Position numbers and translations under genes: made by a program. The notes beneath the pieces are model-generated. The model searched no databases, had not been told where the DNA came from, and was given only the letters and a program-made list of their open reading frames with translations. Shown here piece after piece: positions 8,223 through 16,911 of a stretch of DNA of 50,894 nt; position 1 is the stretch's first letter; every line of letters starts with the position of its first letter. Location of the stretch: contig NZSA01000026.1 of the NCBI GenBank assembly GCA_002696645.1, positions 12,960 to 63,853 on the forward strand, read 5' to 3'. This stretch comes from Rhodospirillales bacterium. GTDB lineage: Bacteria > Pseudomonadota > Alphaproteobacteria > UBA8366 > Aestuariispiraceae.

Positions 8223-8881
8223 CTTTTTTCAACCCCGGAATCCGGAAATCCACCGGTCAGCAGAAAATTCCGAACATCATCGGGCGTAGGCAGCCTGTGC
8301 ATCACTGTGCTGTCTGTCAGAACTTCCGCATAGTAGGGCAGGTTGCGCAGGCGCTCTTCCTGAGTTTCCTTGATTTGCATCGCGTTATAGCCGGTTTGGT
8401 GGAAATAGGTAACGCGCGCCCGAATGATGGCCGCCTTGTCCTGAAAACCCATGGCTTTGAAGACCGATGTTAACTGGTCGATCCGTTTGATTTCAATTGT
8501 CTTAAGGACCTCAGCGGTGCGCGGGGAACTGTGGGCCCAGTCCCGGATTGCATTGTCATAGCGCGGATCCACAGTGCCGTCTAAGACCAGCACACGCACA
8601 TAGGCCAGATATTGGCGCATGCCGTCCGGGCCTGCTGCTTCGATGGCCTCAGTAAAGGGATCACTATTGGTTCGGGCCCAATCCTGACGCACGTCTTCCA
8701 GCAGGTCTTCCAATTTGCGATATTGCCAGTAAAACGCACCTGTCGTTGCGTTCAAAGATTCGGACAGACTGCGCAATCGGACGCCCGATATGCCTTTTTC
8801 GATTAGAACAGTGCGTGCCGCCTTGACCCAATCGTCTCGTGTCAGGGTGCGCGTTGCGCTGGAAGCATCCTTCTGATTCAA
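8219..8881 (-). CDS. TetR-family transcriptional regulator
   Basis: A 220-residue regulator. The N-terminal TetR helix-turn-helix lies at about residues 15-65: TRDDWVKAARTVLIEKGISG then VRLRSLSESLNATTGAFYW. The C-terminal ligand domain (about 70-215) is not assignable to a known subgroup by eye. It is divergent from the TRAP transporter, and the 136-bp AT-rich intergenic region holds two matching palindromes (8940-8955 and 8963-8978). It is therefore probably the local regulator of dctPQM, the nitrilase gene and itself. The ligand would be expected to be the transported compound or its amide, but that is inference. Confidence 0.9.
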   Translation of the reverse strand: MNQKDASSATRTLTRDDWVKAARTVLIEKGISGVRLRSLSESLNATTGAFYWQYRKLEDLLEDVRQDWARTNSDPFTEAIEAAGPDGMRQYLAYVRVLVLDGTVDPRYDNAIRDWAHSSPRTAEVLKTIEIKRIDQLTSVFKAMGFQDKAAIIRARVTYFHQTGYNAMQIKETQEERLRNLPYYAEVLTDSTVMHRLPTPDDVRNFLLTGGFPDSGVEKS

Positions 8882-8939
8882 ATTTATATCCTTGATCGAC
8901 CGATGCTGTCTGGAAATTTATCATTGACTCAATTAACCA

Positions 8940-8978
8940 CATAACGCACGTTATGCAAATAGCGTAACAATCGTTATG
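8940..8978. promoter_or_regulatory. Two palindromic operators, probably for the TetR regulator
   Basis: CATAACG-CA-CGTTATG at 8940-8955 is a perfect 16-bp inverted repeat. A second site at 8963-8978 has the same geometry (CGTAACA-AT-CGTTATG, 5 of 7 matches in the left half and a perfect right half). The centres are 23 bp apart, about two helical turns. They lie between the TetR start and dctP, 40-80 bp before the dctP start, where repressor binding would block transcription in both directions. Confidence 0.65.
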
Positions 8979-9017
8979 TCCAATTATATGGGGCATGGTT
9001 CTAAATGGGAGACTCAG

Positions 9018-10004
9018 ATGATTAAGAAAATGCTCGTCGCTGCGACCATGGCCGCCGGCCTGATGGCCGCACCGGCATTCGCCGAAACCGAACTGAAAAT
9101 CGCAACCGATTCCGGGGACCGGGATTCACCATCCGGTCAGGCCATCGCCAGTTGGGCTAAGGCCATTGAGGAAGGCTCAAACGGGGAGATCAAGGTAAAG
9201 CTATTCTATCAGAATGAACTGGGCGGTCAGTTGGAGGTTTTTGACCTCTTTGTTGCGGGGGAAGTGGACTTGATGCTGTCTTGGCCGTCTACTTCTTATG
9301 ACAAGCGTATTGGTATCCTCAATACCCCATATATGGTCACCTCCTGGGATGAGGCCTTTGAGGCCTATAAGCCAGGCGGCTGGGTCAATGGTGCCGTCAA
9401 TCAGGTCTTCAACGATATCGGACTGAAATATTTTGGCGCCTGGCCGGAAGGCTTCAACGGTGTTGCCACACGGGGAAGTTATGCGACGGACATTGCGGGT
9501 GCGCAGAATATTAAAGTTCGCACACCGCCGATTTTCCCCTTCCCGCAAACTCTGGAAGCCATGGGATATCAAACGGCTGCGATTGATTGGGGCGAAGTTT
9601 ATACCTCGATCCAGACCGGGGTTGTGGATGGGGATGCCGGTAATGTCATTTACTGGGATTATGAATACTTCCGGGATGTTCTGGATTATTACGTCCGCAC
9701 CAAGCACACTTTCGTGACCGGCAACCTGCTGGCCAATCTGGAAAGCTTTGAAAAGCTGTCGCCGGAACATCAGAAGCTGATTCAGGATGCAGCTGTTGTT
9801 GAAATGGAAAAGCAGTTTGAAGAAGCACAAGCGGAAGACCAGCACTATGTGGATTTGGCGATCCAGTCAGGGATGAAATATATCGAACTGACGGATGAAC
9901 AGATCGCCCCGATTGCCAAAAAGGTACGGGCCGAAGTCTGGGCACAAATGGACAATGATGTTGGTAAGGAACTCATGGACTTGATCCGTGCGAATGTGAA
10001 ATAA
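9018..10004 (+). CDS. TRAP transporter substrate-binding protein (DctP family)
   Basis: A 328-residue protein with a signal peptide cut after AFA (residue 22: MIKKMLVAATMAAGLMAAPA, then FA). The mature protein starts ETELKIATDSGDRDSPSGQA. DctP features are NELGGQLEVFDLFVAGEVDL, then AWPEGFNGVATRG and IKVRTPPIFPFPQTLEAMG; the last contains the Arg that in the family salt-bridges the substrate carboxylate. It binds an organic acid in the periplasm for the DctQM permease. The start at 9018 is chosen because it begins the signal peptide; the 14-residue upstream extension would spoil it. A strong hairpin follows the stop before dctQ. Confidence 0.93.
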   Translation: MIKKMLVAATMAAGLMAAPAFAETELKIATDSGDRDSPSGQAIASWAKAIEEGSNGEIKVKLFYQNELGGQLEVFDLFVAGEVDLMLSWPSTSYDKRIGILNTPYMVTSWDEAFEAYKPGGWVNGAVNQVFNDIGLKYFGAWPEGFNGVATRGSYATDIAGAQNIKVRTPPIFPFPQTLEAMGYQTAAIDWGEVYTSIQTGVVDGDAGNVIYWDYEYFRDVLDYYVRTKHTFVTGNLLANLESFEKLSPEHQKLIQDAAVVEMEKQFEEAQAEDQHYVDLAIQSGMKYIELTDEQIAPIAKKVRAEVWAQMDNDVGKELMDLIRANVK

Positions 10005-10011
10005 AGGTACT

Positions 10012-10038
10012 GGGCCGCTGTCGAAATGACAGCGGCCC
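10012..10038 (+). terminator. Strong intercistronic hairpin between dctP and dctQ
   Basis: GGGCCGCTGTC (10012-10022) and GACAGCGGCCC (10028-10038) form a perfect 11-bp stem with a 5-nt loop, 8 nt after the dctP stop. No T-run follows, so it is more likely an mRNA-stabilising or partially terminating element. Such a hairpin would keep the binding protein in excess over the membrane subunits. Confidence 0.7.
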
Positions 10039-10069
10039 ATTGCTTTGGGCTATTGGTGGGGGTGTGCGC

Positions 10070-10582
10070 GTGTTGCAGATTCTTGAAAAAGTCGACCGGG
10101 TGATTATGGGCATTATGGGCCTGGTTGTGATTGTCACCAATCTCGCTGTCACCGGGTTTATTTTGTTTCTGGTTTTGGCCCGTTTCGTATTGGGCTGGTC
10201 CGTCGTCGGGGTGCTGGAAATGGCAACGCTGTCGGCGATTTGGCTGTATATGTGCGGGGCGGTTATCGCCGCCCGAAACAAAGAGCATCTGGTTGTTGAT
10301 TTCCTGACCAATTCCATTCGCAGTGATCGGGTGCGCGCCTTCCACACGCTGGCCGTGTCGGTCATCATGGTGGTGCTCAGCCTGTTCTTTCTCAGCCTGG
10401 CACAGGATATGGTCGCCTGGTCGATCAAACGGCCGCAGACGACCGCCGCCTTGGGCCTTCCTTTGATGTTACCGCAATCGGCCATCGTGTTGGCCGCGGT
10501 GCTGTGTTCGGTCTATGCCCTGCGTGATTTTATCCATGCGGTCCGACTGGTCTGTGTCCGGTCCCCGTCAAGGGAGGGTTGA
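10070..10582 (+). CDS. TRAP transporter small membrane subunit (DctQ family)
   Basis: About 170 residues with four membrane helices: MGLVVIVTNLAVTGFILFLV; LEMATLSAIWLYMCGAVIAA; AFHTLAVSVIMVVLSLFFLS; SAIVLAAVLCSVYALRDFI. This is the standard DctQ layout. The segment ATLSAIWLYMCGAVIAARN matches the family pattern. The likely start is GTG at 10070, about seven bases after GGTGGGGG; GTG at 10064 and TTG at 10040 are alternatives. The gene sits between dctP and dctM, with the dctM ATG 3 nt after its stop. It acts with DctM as the sodium-coupled permease in the inner membrane. Confidence 0.88.
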   Translation: MLQILEKVDRVIMGIMGLVVIVTNLAVTGFILFLVLARFVLGWSVVGVLEMATLSAIWLYMCGAVIAARNKEHLVVDFLTNSIRSDRVRAFHTLAVSVIMVVLSLFFLSLAQDMVAWSIKRPQTTAALGLPLMLPQSAIVLAAVLCSVYALRDFIHAVRLVCVRSPSREG

Positions 10583-10585
10583 CCC

Positions 10586-11890
10586 ATGGAAGCGGTTTGG
10601 GCAATTGCGTTGTTGATGGGGCTTATGGTGTTTGGTGTGCCCGTCGCCTGGTCCTTTGCCGGTGTGCTGATGTATCTGGTCTGGGCGTATGATGTGAATA
10701 CATCGACCCTGTTGCTACAGGGGTTCCGATCGCTTGATTCCGTCATTCTGCTGGCGCTGCCGCTGTTCGTTCTGGCGGGATATCTGATGCAAAGCGGTGG
10801 GGTGGCGGAGCGCTTGATCCGTTTCATGTCGCTGACCCTGAAGGGCCGCAAGGGCGGTCTGGGCGGGGCGATGATCCTGTCTTCAGGGGTATTTGGCGCG
10901 ATTTCAGGGACCGCGACAGCCGCCGTCGCCTCCATCGGCACGATCATGATCGATCCCCTGGCGGAACGAGGATATCCAAGGGGCTATACCAGCGCCTTGC
11001 TTGGGGTTTCGTCTTTGTTGGGCATTCTTATTCCCCCCTCTATCACTCTTATTTTATTTGGGGTTGTGACCAAACAGTCGATCACGGCCCTGTTCGCAGC
11101 AACAGTCGTGCCGGGTCTGATGCTGATGGTCGGATTGCTGTTGTTCAACAAATGGACGACGCGTCGCATTCTGAAGGATACGCCAGAACGCCTTGCTGCA
11201 TTGAAGGCGCAAGAGAATGGCGATACGGGCTTTCGCGCTATGGTTCGGGCGGCGCCAGCCCTGATGATGCCGGTTGTTATTCTAGGCGGCATTTATGGGG
11301 GTGTTTTCACCCCGACAGAGGCGGCGGCGGTGGCTTTGTTCCTGGCTATCTTGATTGGATTTTTCATCTATCGGGATTTAACCCTGGCACGATTTAAGAA
11401 GAGTCTGCTGGAAGCAGGTGAAACAACCGGGACAATTATTCTGATCCTGCTGTTTTCCTTTATGATCGGGCGCATCATGGTGGCGGAAAGCGTGCCACAG
11501 GAACTGACAGAAGCGGTTACCCAGGTGACCGAAAACACCATCCTGATCCTGTTGTTGGTCAATGCCTTCCTGATCTTTGTGGGCATGATCATGGATGATT
11601 TGTCCGTCACTGTTGTTATCGCGCCGCTGATGATGCCCTTGATGATAGCGAACGGGGTGGATCCGGTACATTACGCCTCCATCGTTGCCTGTTCTGTTGT
11701 CATCGGGGCAAACAGCCCCCCGGTCGCACCCATCCTGTATATGGCCTGTCGGATCGGGAAAGTGTCGATTCATAAGGCTGTTGCACCGGCTTTGTCCCTG
11801 ATTTTCTTCGTCGCCCTGCCAGTAATGTTGATGGTGACCTTTATCCCCGCCCTGTCCCTGTGGTTGCCACAATTTTTGGGCCTGCATTGA
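10586..11890 (+). CDS. TRAP transporter large permease subunit (DctM family)
   Basis: A 434-residue protein with 11-12 hydrophobic segments, the expected length for DctM. Family signatures are visible near residues 80-125 (GGLGGAMILSSGVFGAISGT, ATAAVASIGTIMIDPLAERG) and GVSSLLGILIPPSITLILFG. Further on are GGIYGGVFTPTEAAAVALFL and FVGMIMDDLSVTVVIAPLM. DctM forms the transport path and carries the sodium sites. GGGAGGG precedes the ATG. The gene is tightly linked to dctQ, and the nitrilase gene follows after 17 bp, so the four genes are likely one operon. Confidence 0.95.
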   Translation: MEAVWAIALLMGLMVFGVPVAWSFAGVLMYLVWAYDVNTSTLLLQGFRSLDSVILLALPLFVLAGYLMQSGGVAERLIRFMSLTLKGRKGGLGGAMILSSGVFGAISGTATAAVASIGTIMIDPLAERGYPRGYTSALLGVSSLLGILIPPSITLILFGVVTKQSITALFAATVVPGLMLMVGLLLFNKWTTRRILKDTPERLAALKAQENGDTGFRAMVRAAPALMMPVVILGGIYGGVFTPTEAAAVALFLAILIGFFIYRDLTLARFKKSLLEAGETTGTIILILLFSFMIGRIMVAESVPQELTEAVTQVTENTILILLLVNAFLIFVGMIMDDLSVTVVIAPLMMPLMIANGVDPVHYASIVACSVVIGANSPPVAPILYMACRIGKVSIHKAVAPALSLIFFVALPVMLMVTFIPALSLWLPQFLGLH

Positions 11891-11907
11891 ATGCGGATTG
11901 TATTTTT

Positions 11908-12693
11908 ATGACGATGATGACCCTGGCGCTTTTGCAGGCGGCCCCCATGGACCGCGGTTTTTCTGATGTTCTGAACGATCTGGAGGCCGCCCTGAAGGAC
12001 GCGGCCGCGCAGCAGGCGGATCTGTTGCTGACGCCGGAACTGTTTGTCTGCGGCTATGGTCAGGAAGACCGCGCCAGGGCTATGGCGGTATCCCAGGACA
12101 GCCCGTTCCTGCGCCAGGTTGGTGCCCTTGTGAAGGCCCATGGGGTCGGGTTGGTGCTGGGCTATTCTGAACAGGCAGGTGCACAGCGCTATAACAGCGC
12201 GGCCTATTTCGATCCATCGGGCGTTTTGGCCCATAATTATCGTAAACAGTATCTGCCCTGTGACTATGAAAAGGAATGCTTTTCGACCGGATCTTCGGGG
12301 TCTCTGTTCACCGTTGCGGGCGTTCAATGCGCCTTGTTGATCTGTTATGATATCGAGTTTCCGGAAAATGCCCGCAAGGCCGCACTGGCGGGGGCGTCCG
12401 TCCTGTTGATCCCCACAGCATTGAATGCGAAATGGCGGATCGTGTCGGATGTCGTGATCCCCAGCCGCGCCTATGAGAATAGCATTTTCGTTGCTTATTG
12501 CGATTTCGCGGCCTCAGACCAGGGGCCGGGTTTTTCAGGGCTCAGTAAGGTGTGCGGCCCCGATGGGCGCGATCTGATTCGGGCGAATTTGACGCCAGCC
12601 TTGATCACAACAACCCTTGATCTGGATGAAATCCGGACGGTGCGCGATCAGTTGCACATGTTACAGGATGTCGCCCGCACCATGCTCCCCTAA
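11908..12693 (+). CDS. Carbon-nitrogen hydrolase (nitrilase superfamily)
   Basis: A 261-residue protein with the Glu-Lys-Cys catalytic triad of the nitrilase superfamily: Glu in LLLTPELFVCGYGQED (about residue 41), Lys in NYRKQYLPCDYEKE (about 113), Cys in CALLICYDIEFPENARKAA (about 146). Members hydrolyse amides or nitriles to acids, or carbamoyl groups. The start is an ATG at 11908 or 11914 (MTMMTLALLQA); an upstream TTG at 11860 would overlap dctM. As the last gene of the TRAP cluster it probably acts on the imported compound, releasing ammonia. The position fits an amide- or carbamoyl-carrying organic acid, but the substrate is not readable. Confidence 0.87.
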   Translation: MTMMTLALLQAAPMDRGFSDVLNDLEAALKDAAAQQADLLLTPELFVCGYGQEDRARAMAVSQDSPFLRQVGALVKAHGVGLVLGYSEQAGAQRYNSAAYFDPSGVLAHNYRKQYLPCDYEKECFSTGSSGSLFTVAGVQCALLICYDIEFPENARKAALAGASVLLIPTALNAKWRIVSDVVIPSRAYENSIFVAYCDFAASDQGPGFSGLSKVCGPDGRDLIRANLTPALITTTLDLDEIRTVRDQLHMLQDVARTMLP

Positions 12694-12697
12694 TGCT

Positions 12698-13642
12698 TTA
12701 ATCCGCGCGGATCAGGGTTCCTGTGCCGTGTTCGGTGAACAGTTCCAGCAGAATCTGGTGCTGTGATCGACCATCCAGGATAACCGCGCCATCAGCGCCG
12801 CCCCGGACTGCATCGATACAGGTTTGGATCTTTGGAATCATACCGCCACTGATGATACCTTGCTCCTGCAGCTTTTCCGCTTCGGATACTGTCATTTCAG
12901 GAATCAACTGGCCTTGTTTGTCCAGCACGCCTGCAACATCGGTCAGTAACAACAGGCGTTTGGCGCCTGCGGCCCCAGCGATGGCACCCGCCGCTGTATC
13001 GGCATTGATGTTATAGGTCTGGCCATTCTCCCCCATGCCGATCGGTGCGATGACGGGGATGAAATCGCTTTTGCGCAGGATTTCCAGAATGGTCGTGTCG
13101 CATTCATAGGGTTCGCCGACAAAGCCCAGATCCAACACCATTTCGATATTGCTTTCAGGGTCCTTCGTCGTGCGTGACAGTTTGCGTGCCTTGATCAGCC
13201 CGCCATCCTTGCCAGACAGGCCAATTGCCTGCCCGCCTTCGGATTGCAGGGAGGCGACGATCTGTTTGTTGATGCTGCCCGCCAGAACCATTTCAACAAT
13301 GTCGACGGTTTCCTGATCTGTGACCCGCAAGCCATCGACAAAGACGCTTTCTTTCTGCATTCGGTTCAGCATTTGGCCGATTTGCGGGCCGCCGCCATGC
13401 ACCACGATTGGATCCACGCCGACTTGCTTCAGCAGAACGATATCGCGCGCGAACAGGCTGGCCAATCGGGCGTCACCCATGGCGTGGCCGCCGTATTTGA
13501 TGACCAGTGTCTTGTCATTGTAACGCCGCATAAACGGCAGGGCTTCCGTTAAGATGCCTGCTTGCGCCAGCCATTCTACCCGGCGTCGCGCCTTGTCGCC
13601 CGCCCCTGGATGATGACTTGCTGCCGTTCCGTCCTCAGTCAT
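12698..13642 (-). CDS. argB: Acetylglutamate kinase
   Basis: A 314-residue enzyme phosphorylating N-acetylglutamate in arginine synthesis. Amino-acid-kinase motifs are visible: [12 protein letters not shown] (phosphate-binding Lys and GG), [15 protein letters not shown], and [20 protein letters not shown]. Further on are [14 protein letters not shown] and [16 protein letters not shown]. The N-terminal extension of about 28 residues before the kinase fold resembles that of arginine-feedback-regulated hexameric enzymes. The start is the ATG at 13642, preceded by GGAATTGACC; a TTG at 13648 is less likely. It is last in the conserved order rpmH-rnpA-yidC-engB-argB and ends 4 bp from the convergent nitrilase gene. 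Confidence 0.96.
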   Translation of the reverse strand: MTEDGTAASHHPGAGDKARRRVEWLAQAGILTEALPFMRRYNDKTLVIKYGGHAMGDARLASLFARDIVLLKQVGVDPIVVHGGGPQIGQMLNRMQKESVFVDGLRVTDQETVDIVEMVLAGSINKQIVASLQSEGGQAIGLSGKDGGLIKARKLSRTTKDPESNIEMVLDLGFVGEPYECDTTILEILRKSDFIPVIAPIGMGENGQTYNINADTAAGAIAGAAGAKRLLLLTDVAGVLDKQGQLIPEMTVSEAEKLQEQGIISGGMIPKIQTCIDAVRGGADGAVILDGRSQHQILLELFTEHGTGTLIRAD

Positions 13643-13678
13643 GGTCAATTCCGTTTTCCTGTTTGATCCGCTGCCACA

Positions 13679-14341
13679 TTAGCCCGATACCGGGGGCTCC
13701 GCAAAGCTTGCAAGTTCTGCCCGCAATTCTGCGATCCCCAGACCCTTTTCGGCGCTGGTGATCATGGGTTCCGGAACCGCAGCGGGGTGTTTCTTCAGCG
13801 CCAGCACGACATCGTCGTATATTCTGCGTATTTCGGCGGAATGGGGCTTGTCCGCCTTGGTCAGGACCACACGATAGTTAACAGCGGCCTTGTCCAGCAG
13901 GGTCATCAGCTGATCGTCATTGGGCTTCAGGCCGTGGCGACCATCGACCAGCACGCACAGGCGGCGCAGCACGGCGCGACCGCGCAGATAATCATGGATC
14001 AGCTGTGTCCAGCCTTCAACCACGGCTTTGGGCACTTTGGCGAAGCCATAGCCTGGCATATCGACCAGCCGAAGCCTGTCGCGGAATTCGAAGAAATTGA
14101 TCTCTCGTGTGCGCCCCGGCGTGTTGGAGGTCCGGGCCAAGGCTTTCCTGCCCGTCAGGGCATTGATCAAGCTGGATTTTCCAACATTGGACCGCCCCGC
14201 AAAGGCAATTTCTGGCAGGGTCGGGGCTGGCAATTGCTCCAATGTCACGCAGCCCAGCATGAATGTGCATTCTTTTGCAAAGAGCAGGCGCCCTGTTTCC
14301 AGCGCGGCCTCATCCTGGCTGTTGGCGTCGAAATCGACCAT
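13679..14341 (-). CDS. engB: Ribosome biogenesis GTPase EngB (YihA/YsxC)
   Basis: A 220-residue TrmE-Era-EngA-like GTPase. G-motifs: G1 FAGRSNVGKSSLINALTG (about residues 46-63), the G2 Thr region in TSNTPGRTREINFFE, G3 VDMPGYGFAKVPK, G4 VVLTKADKPH, G5-like MITSAEKGLG. EngB is needed for 50S subunit assembly and cell division in many bacteria. It is located between argB and yidC with 36 and 29 bp spacers, the usual alphaproteobacterial arrangement. All GTP-binding residues are present. Confidence 0.95.
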   Translation of the reverse strand: MVDFDANSQDEAALETGRLLFAKECTFMLGCVTLEQLPAPTLPEIAFAGRSNVGKSSLINALTGRKALARTSNTPGRTREINFFEFRDRLRLVDMPGYGFAKVPKAVVEGWTQLIHDYLRGRAVLRRLCVLVDGRHGLKPNDDQLMTLLDKAAVNYRVVLTKADKPHSAEIRRIYDDVVLALKKHPAAVPEPMITSAEKGLGIAELRAELASFAEPPVSG

Positions 14342-14370
14342 AGCGAATGGCGCCTCTGTGCAGCGGGGTG

Positions 14371-16389
14371 TTAGTCAGCCGCGCTGTCGTCGTTGCTGGG
14401 TTTTGCGGGCGGAGCATTCTTACCACGCGCCTTTTTGCCAGATGCCTTTTTCCCCGATGCTTTTTTACCGGCGGCTTTCTTGCCAGCGGTCTTTTTTGCA
14501 GCGGCATTTGAAACATCAGGGTCTTTTGAGGTGGCTTTCTGTGCGCTGTCGTCAGAAATCGCCTTCGGGGATGCGGATTTGCCCGCTACGGATTTCGTCC
14601 CTTCAGTGCTGTCTGACGTATCAGCCTTACCGCCGCCAATCGCGACGCCCATCTGACGCATGATGACATATTGCTGCAAGATCGACAGCGAGTTGTTCCA
14701 GGCCCAATAGATCACCAGACCGGCGGGGAAACCGCCCAGAATAAAGGTGAAGAAGATCGGCATAAGGCCAAAAACCTTGGCTTGAATCGGATCGGCAGGG
14801 GGCGGGTTCAGTTTTTGCTGGAACCACATGGTAAAGCCCATGATCAGCGGCCAGGGTCCGATATTCACAATGTGCAGAAGGGTTGGCACATCCCAGGGAA
14901 TCAGTCCGAACAGGGTCAGCATGCCCAGGGGATCCGGGGCGGAAAGATCGTGAATCCAGCCAAAGAACGGCGCATGGCGCATTTCGATGGTGACAAACAA
15001 GACCTTATACAGCGAGAAGAAAATCGGGATCTGAACCAGAACCGGCAAACACCCAGCCAGGGGATTTACCTTTTCCTTCTTATACAGCGCCATCATTTCC
15101 TGTTGCAGTTTTTGCTTATCATCGCCGGCGCGATCGCGCATTTCGACAATCTTCGGCTGCAACAGCTTCATCTTGCTCATGGATTTGTAGGATTTCTGCG
15201 CCAGCGGGAACAAGAAAATCTTGAACAAGGTGGTCATGCCGATGATTGCGAGACCAAAGTTACCAAGCACGCTGTTGAGCCAATGGATGACGTAGAAGAT
15301 CGGCTTGGTCAGGAAATAGAACCAGCCAAAATCAACCGCCAGGTCGAAATTGGTGATGTTCAGGTTTTCGGAATAGCTGTCTAGCAGCGTTGTTTCCTTG
15401 GCCCCGGCAAAAATCCGCCCGGTTTGTTCCATCGTGTCACCCGGCGCGATGGCCTGTGGCGTCATGATATAATTCACGTGATATTGCGGGTCCGCGGTGC
15501 CGGTCTGACGGAAGGTGCCGGTAACAGAATTGTTCTGGTCCGGGATCAGGGCAACCAGCCAATATTTATCGGTAATGCCCATCCAGCCGCCGGTGGTGGG
15601 GAAGCTCTCCTTCATGCCCGGTTCGTCGGGCAGATCATCGTATTTACGTTCGTGCAGCGTGCCGTCGAAAACGCCGATCAGGCCTTCATGCAAGATATAG
15701 AAACCAAGGGTTTCCGGCTTTTCGCCCCGGAAAATCCGGCCATAGGGCGTGGCGGAAATGGTGTCGCCTGAATTATTGATGACCCGTTGATCCACCGTGA
15801 ACATAAAGTTCTGATCCAGGCTGATCACCTGTTCAAACCGAACTCCGGCATCGTTGGTCCAGCTTAAGGTGACCGGCTTGCCGACATCCAATTCTTGGCT
15901 GTCTGCGCTCCACACCGTATCGCTGGTCGGGACATCCAAGCCGCTTTCGCCAGTCCAACCGAATTGTGCGAAATAGGGATTGGTGCCGCCCGTCGGCTGT
16001 AACAGATCAATTTTCGGAGACGATTCTTCGATGGTCTGATGATAATCATTCAGAATCAGATCATCCAGCCGCGCGCCTTTTAGATTAAGCGATCCGCTAA
16101 GGCGGGGCGTATTGATGGTGATGCGGGGGGATTGTGTCAGCGCTTCATCGCGCGACACCACGCCTGTAGCAGTCGCGTCACCTGTGTTGGGCAGACCTGG
16201 AACGCCAGCCTGTTCTCCCGTGCCAGCCTGGTCTCCCTTGGAAGAAGAGGATGTGTTGGATGGGGAAGATTGGGTTTGAACGGGCTTCGGGGGCGCGGGA
16301 AAGAAATGACCCTGGATGAAAGGCCAGCCGAATAAGACCAACATCGACAGGCCGATTGCCAGCGCCAGATTCCTGTTATTCTCGTTCAT
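14371..16389 (-). CDS. yidC: Membrane protein insertase YidC with long Lys/Ala-rich tail
   Basis: 672 residues, longer than the usual 550-600. The N-terminal helix is NLALAIGLSMLVLFGWPFIQ. A large periplasmic beta domain follows (about 60-350). The conserved core then shows FGWFYFLTKPIFYVIHWLNS, FKIFLFPLAQKSYKSMSKMK, NPLAGCLPVLVQIPIFFSLY and GLMPIFFTFILGGFPAGLVI. The last 80 residues are unusual: Ser/Asp-rich, then repeated (A/S)GKKA units before a short acidic end. YidC inserts proteins into the inner membrane alone or with SecYEG. Long basic tails in YidC/Oxa1 proteins can bind ribosomes, so this tail may do so (inference). The yidD gene often found before yidC is absent. Confidence 0.96.
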   Translation of the reverse strand: MNENNRNLALAIGLSMLVLFGWPFIQGHFFPAPPKPVQTQSSPSNTSSSSKGDQAGTGEQAGVPGLPNTGDATATGVVSRDEALTQSPRITINTPRLSGSLNLKGARLDDLILNDYHQTIEESSPKIDLLQPTGGTNPYFAQFGWTGESGLDVPTSDTVWSADSQELDVGKPVTLSWTNDAGVRFEQVISLDQNFMFTVDQRVINNSGDTISATPYGRIFRGEKPETLGFYILHEGLIGVFDGTLHERKYDDLPDEPGMKESFPTTGGWMGITDKYWLVALIPDQNNSVTGTFRQTGTADPQYHVNYIMTPQAIAPGDTMEQTGRIFAGAKETTLLDSYSENLNITNFDLAVDFGWFYFLTKPIFYVIHWLNSVLGNFGLAIIGMTTLFKIFLFPLAQKSYKSMSKMKLLQPKIVEMRDRAGDDKQKLQQEMMALYKKEKVNPLAGCLPVLVQIPIFFSLYKVLFVTIEMRHAPFFGWIHDLSAPDPLGMLTLFGLIPWDVPTLLHIVNIGPWPLIMGFTMWFQQKLNPPPADPIQAKVFGLMPIFFTFILGGFPAGLVIYWAWNNSLSILQQYVIMRQMGVAIGGGKADTSDSTEGTKSVAGKSASPKAISDDSAQKATSKDPDVSNAAAKKTAGKKAAGKKASGKKASGKKARGKNAPPAKPSNDDSAAD

Positions 16390-16431
16390 CCGCCTTGCCT
16401 CTTCCTCTGCACCTGTGGGGCGCTAACTGTG

Positions 16432-16866
16432 CTACCGCCAAAGTTTTAACCGCTTAAGCGCCCGTTCCAGATCGCCCCGAAGCGCATTATAGTCCCGTGT
16501 TGGTGTGGTTTGCCGCGCGATAAGAACATAGTCCCGTCCCGGCATGGCATGTTGTGTCATCACTTCCATTGATAATGCCCTGAGGCGTCGCTTGGCCCGA
16601 TTTCGCGCAACAGCATTGCCAACCTTTCGGCTTGCTGTAAAGCCAATGCGGGCGCCGTCTCCGCCGCCCGCTGGTTCAGTCTGGTCTGAATGCGCGTTCT
16701 GGTCCGCGATCATCGCCGCAGCGGGCCCGACTGCTCTGGAAGCCACCCCGGAAGGGGCTGCTTGTAAGACCAGACCAGGCATACCCGCGCTGTTCCGCTC
16801 ACGCGTTACACGCAAGAAGTCCGCCCGTTTTTTCAGTCTGTCCAGCGTGATCGTCCGTAAAAGCAT
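16432..16866 (-). CDS. rnpA: Ribonuclease P protein component
   Basis: 144 residues, longer than the common 115-125. The N-terminus RLKKRADFLRVTRERN and the RNR core (IGFTASRKVGNAVARNRAKR, then RLRALSMEV) are typical. Between the first strand (GLVLQAAP) and the next is an insert of roughly 30 residues rich in Ala, Gly and Asp. RnpA is the protein partner of the RNase P RNA in 5' tRNA processing. It lies between rpmH and yidC. The start ATG at 16866 is 45 bp after the rpmH stop, and the two genes are probably co-transcribed. Confidence 0.93.
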   Translation of the reverse strand: MLLRTITLDRLKKRADFLRVTRERNSAGMPGLVLQAAPSGVASRAVGPAAAMIADQNAHSDQTEPAGGGDGARIGFTASRKVGNAVARNRAKRRLRALSMEVMTQHAMPGRDYVLIARQTTPTRDYNALRGDLERALKRLKLWR

Positions 16867-16911
16867 GGCTACCGGCGCGTGGGCTGTTAGACAACGGGCT
16901 TGTTCAATGGC

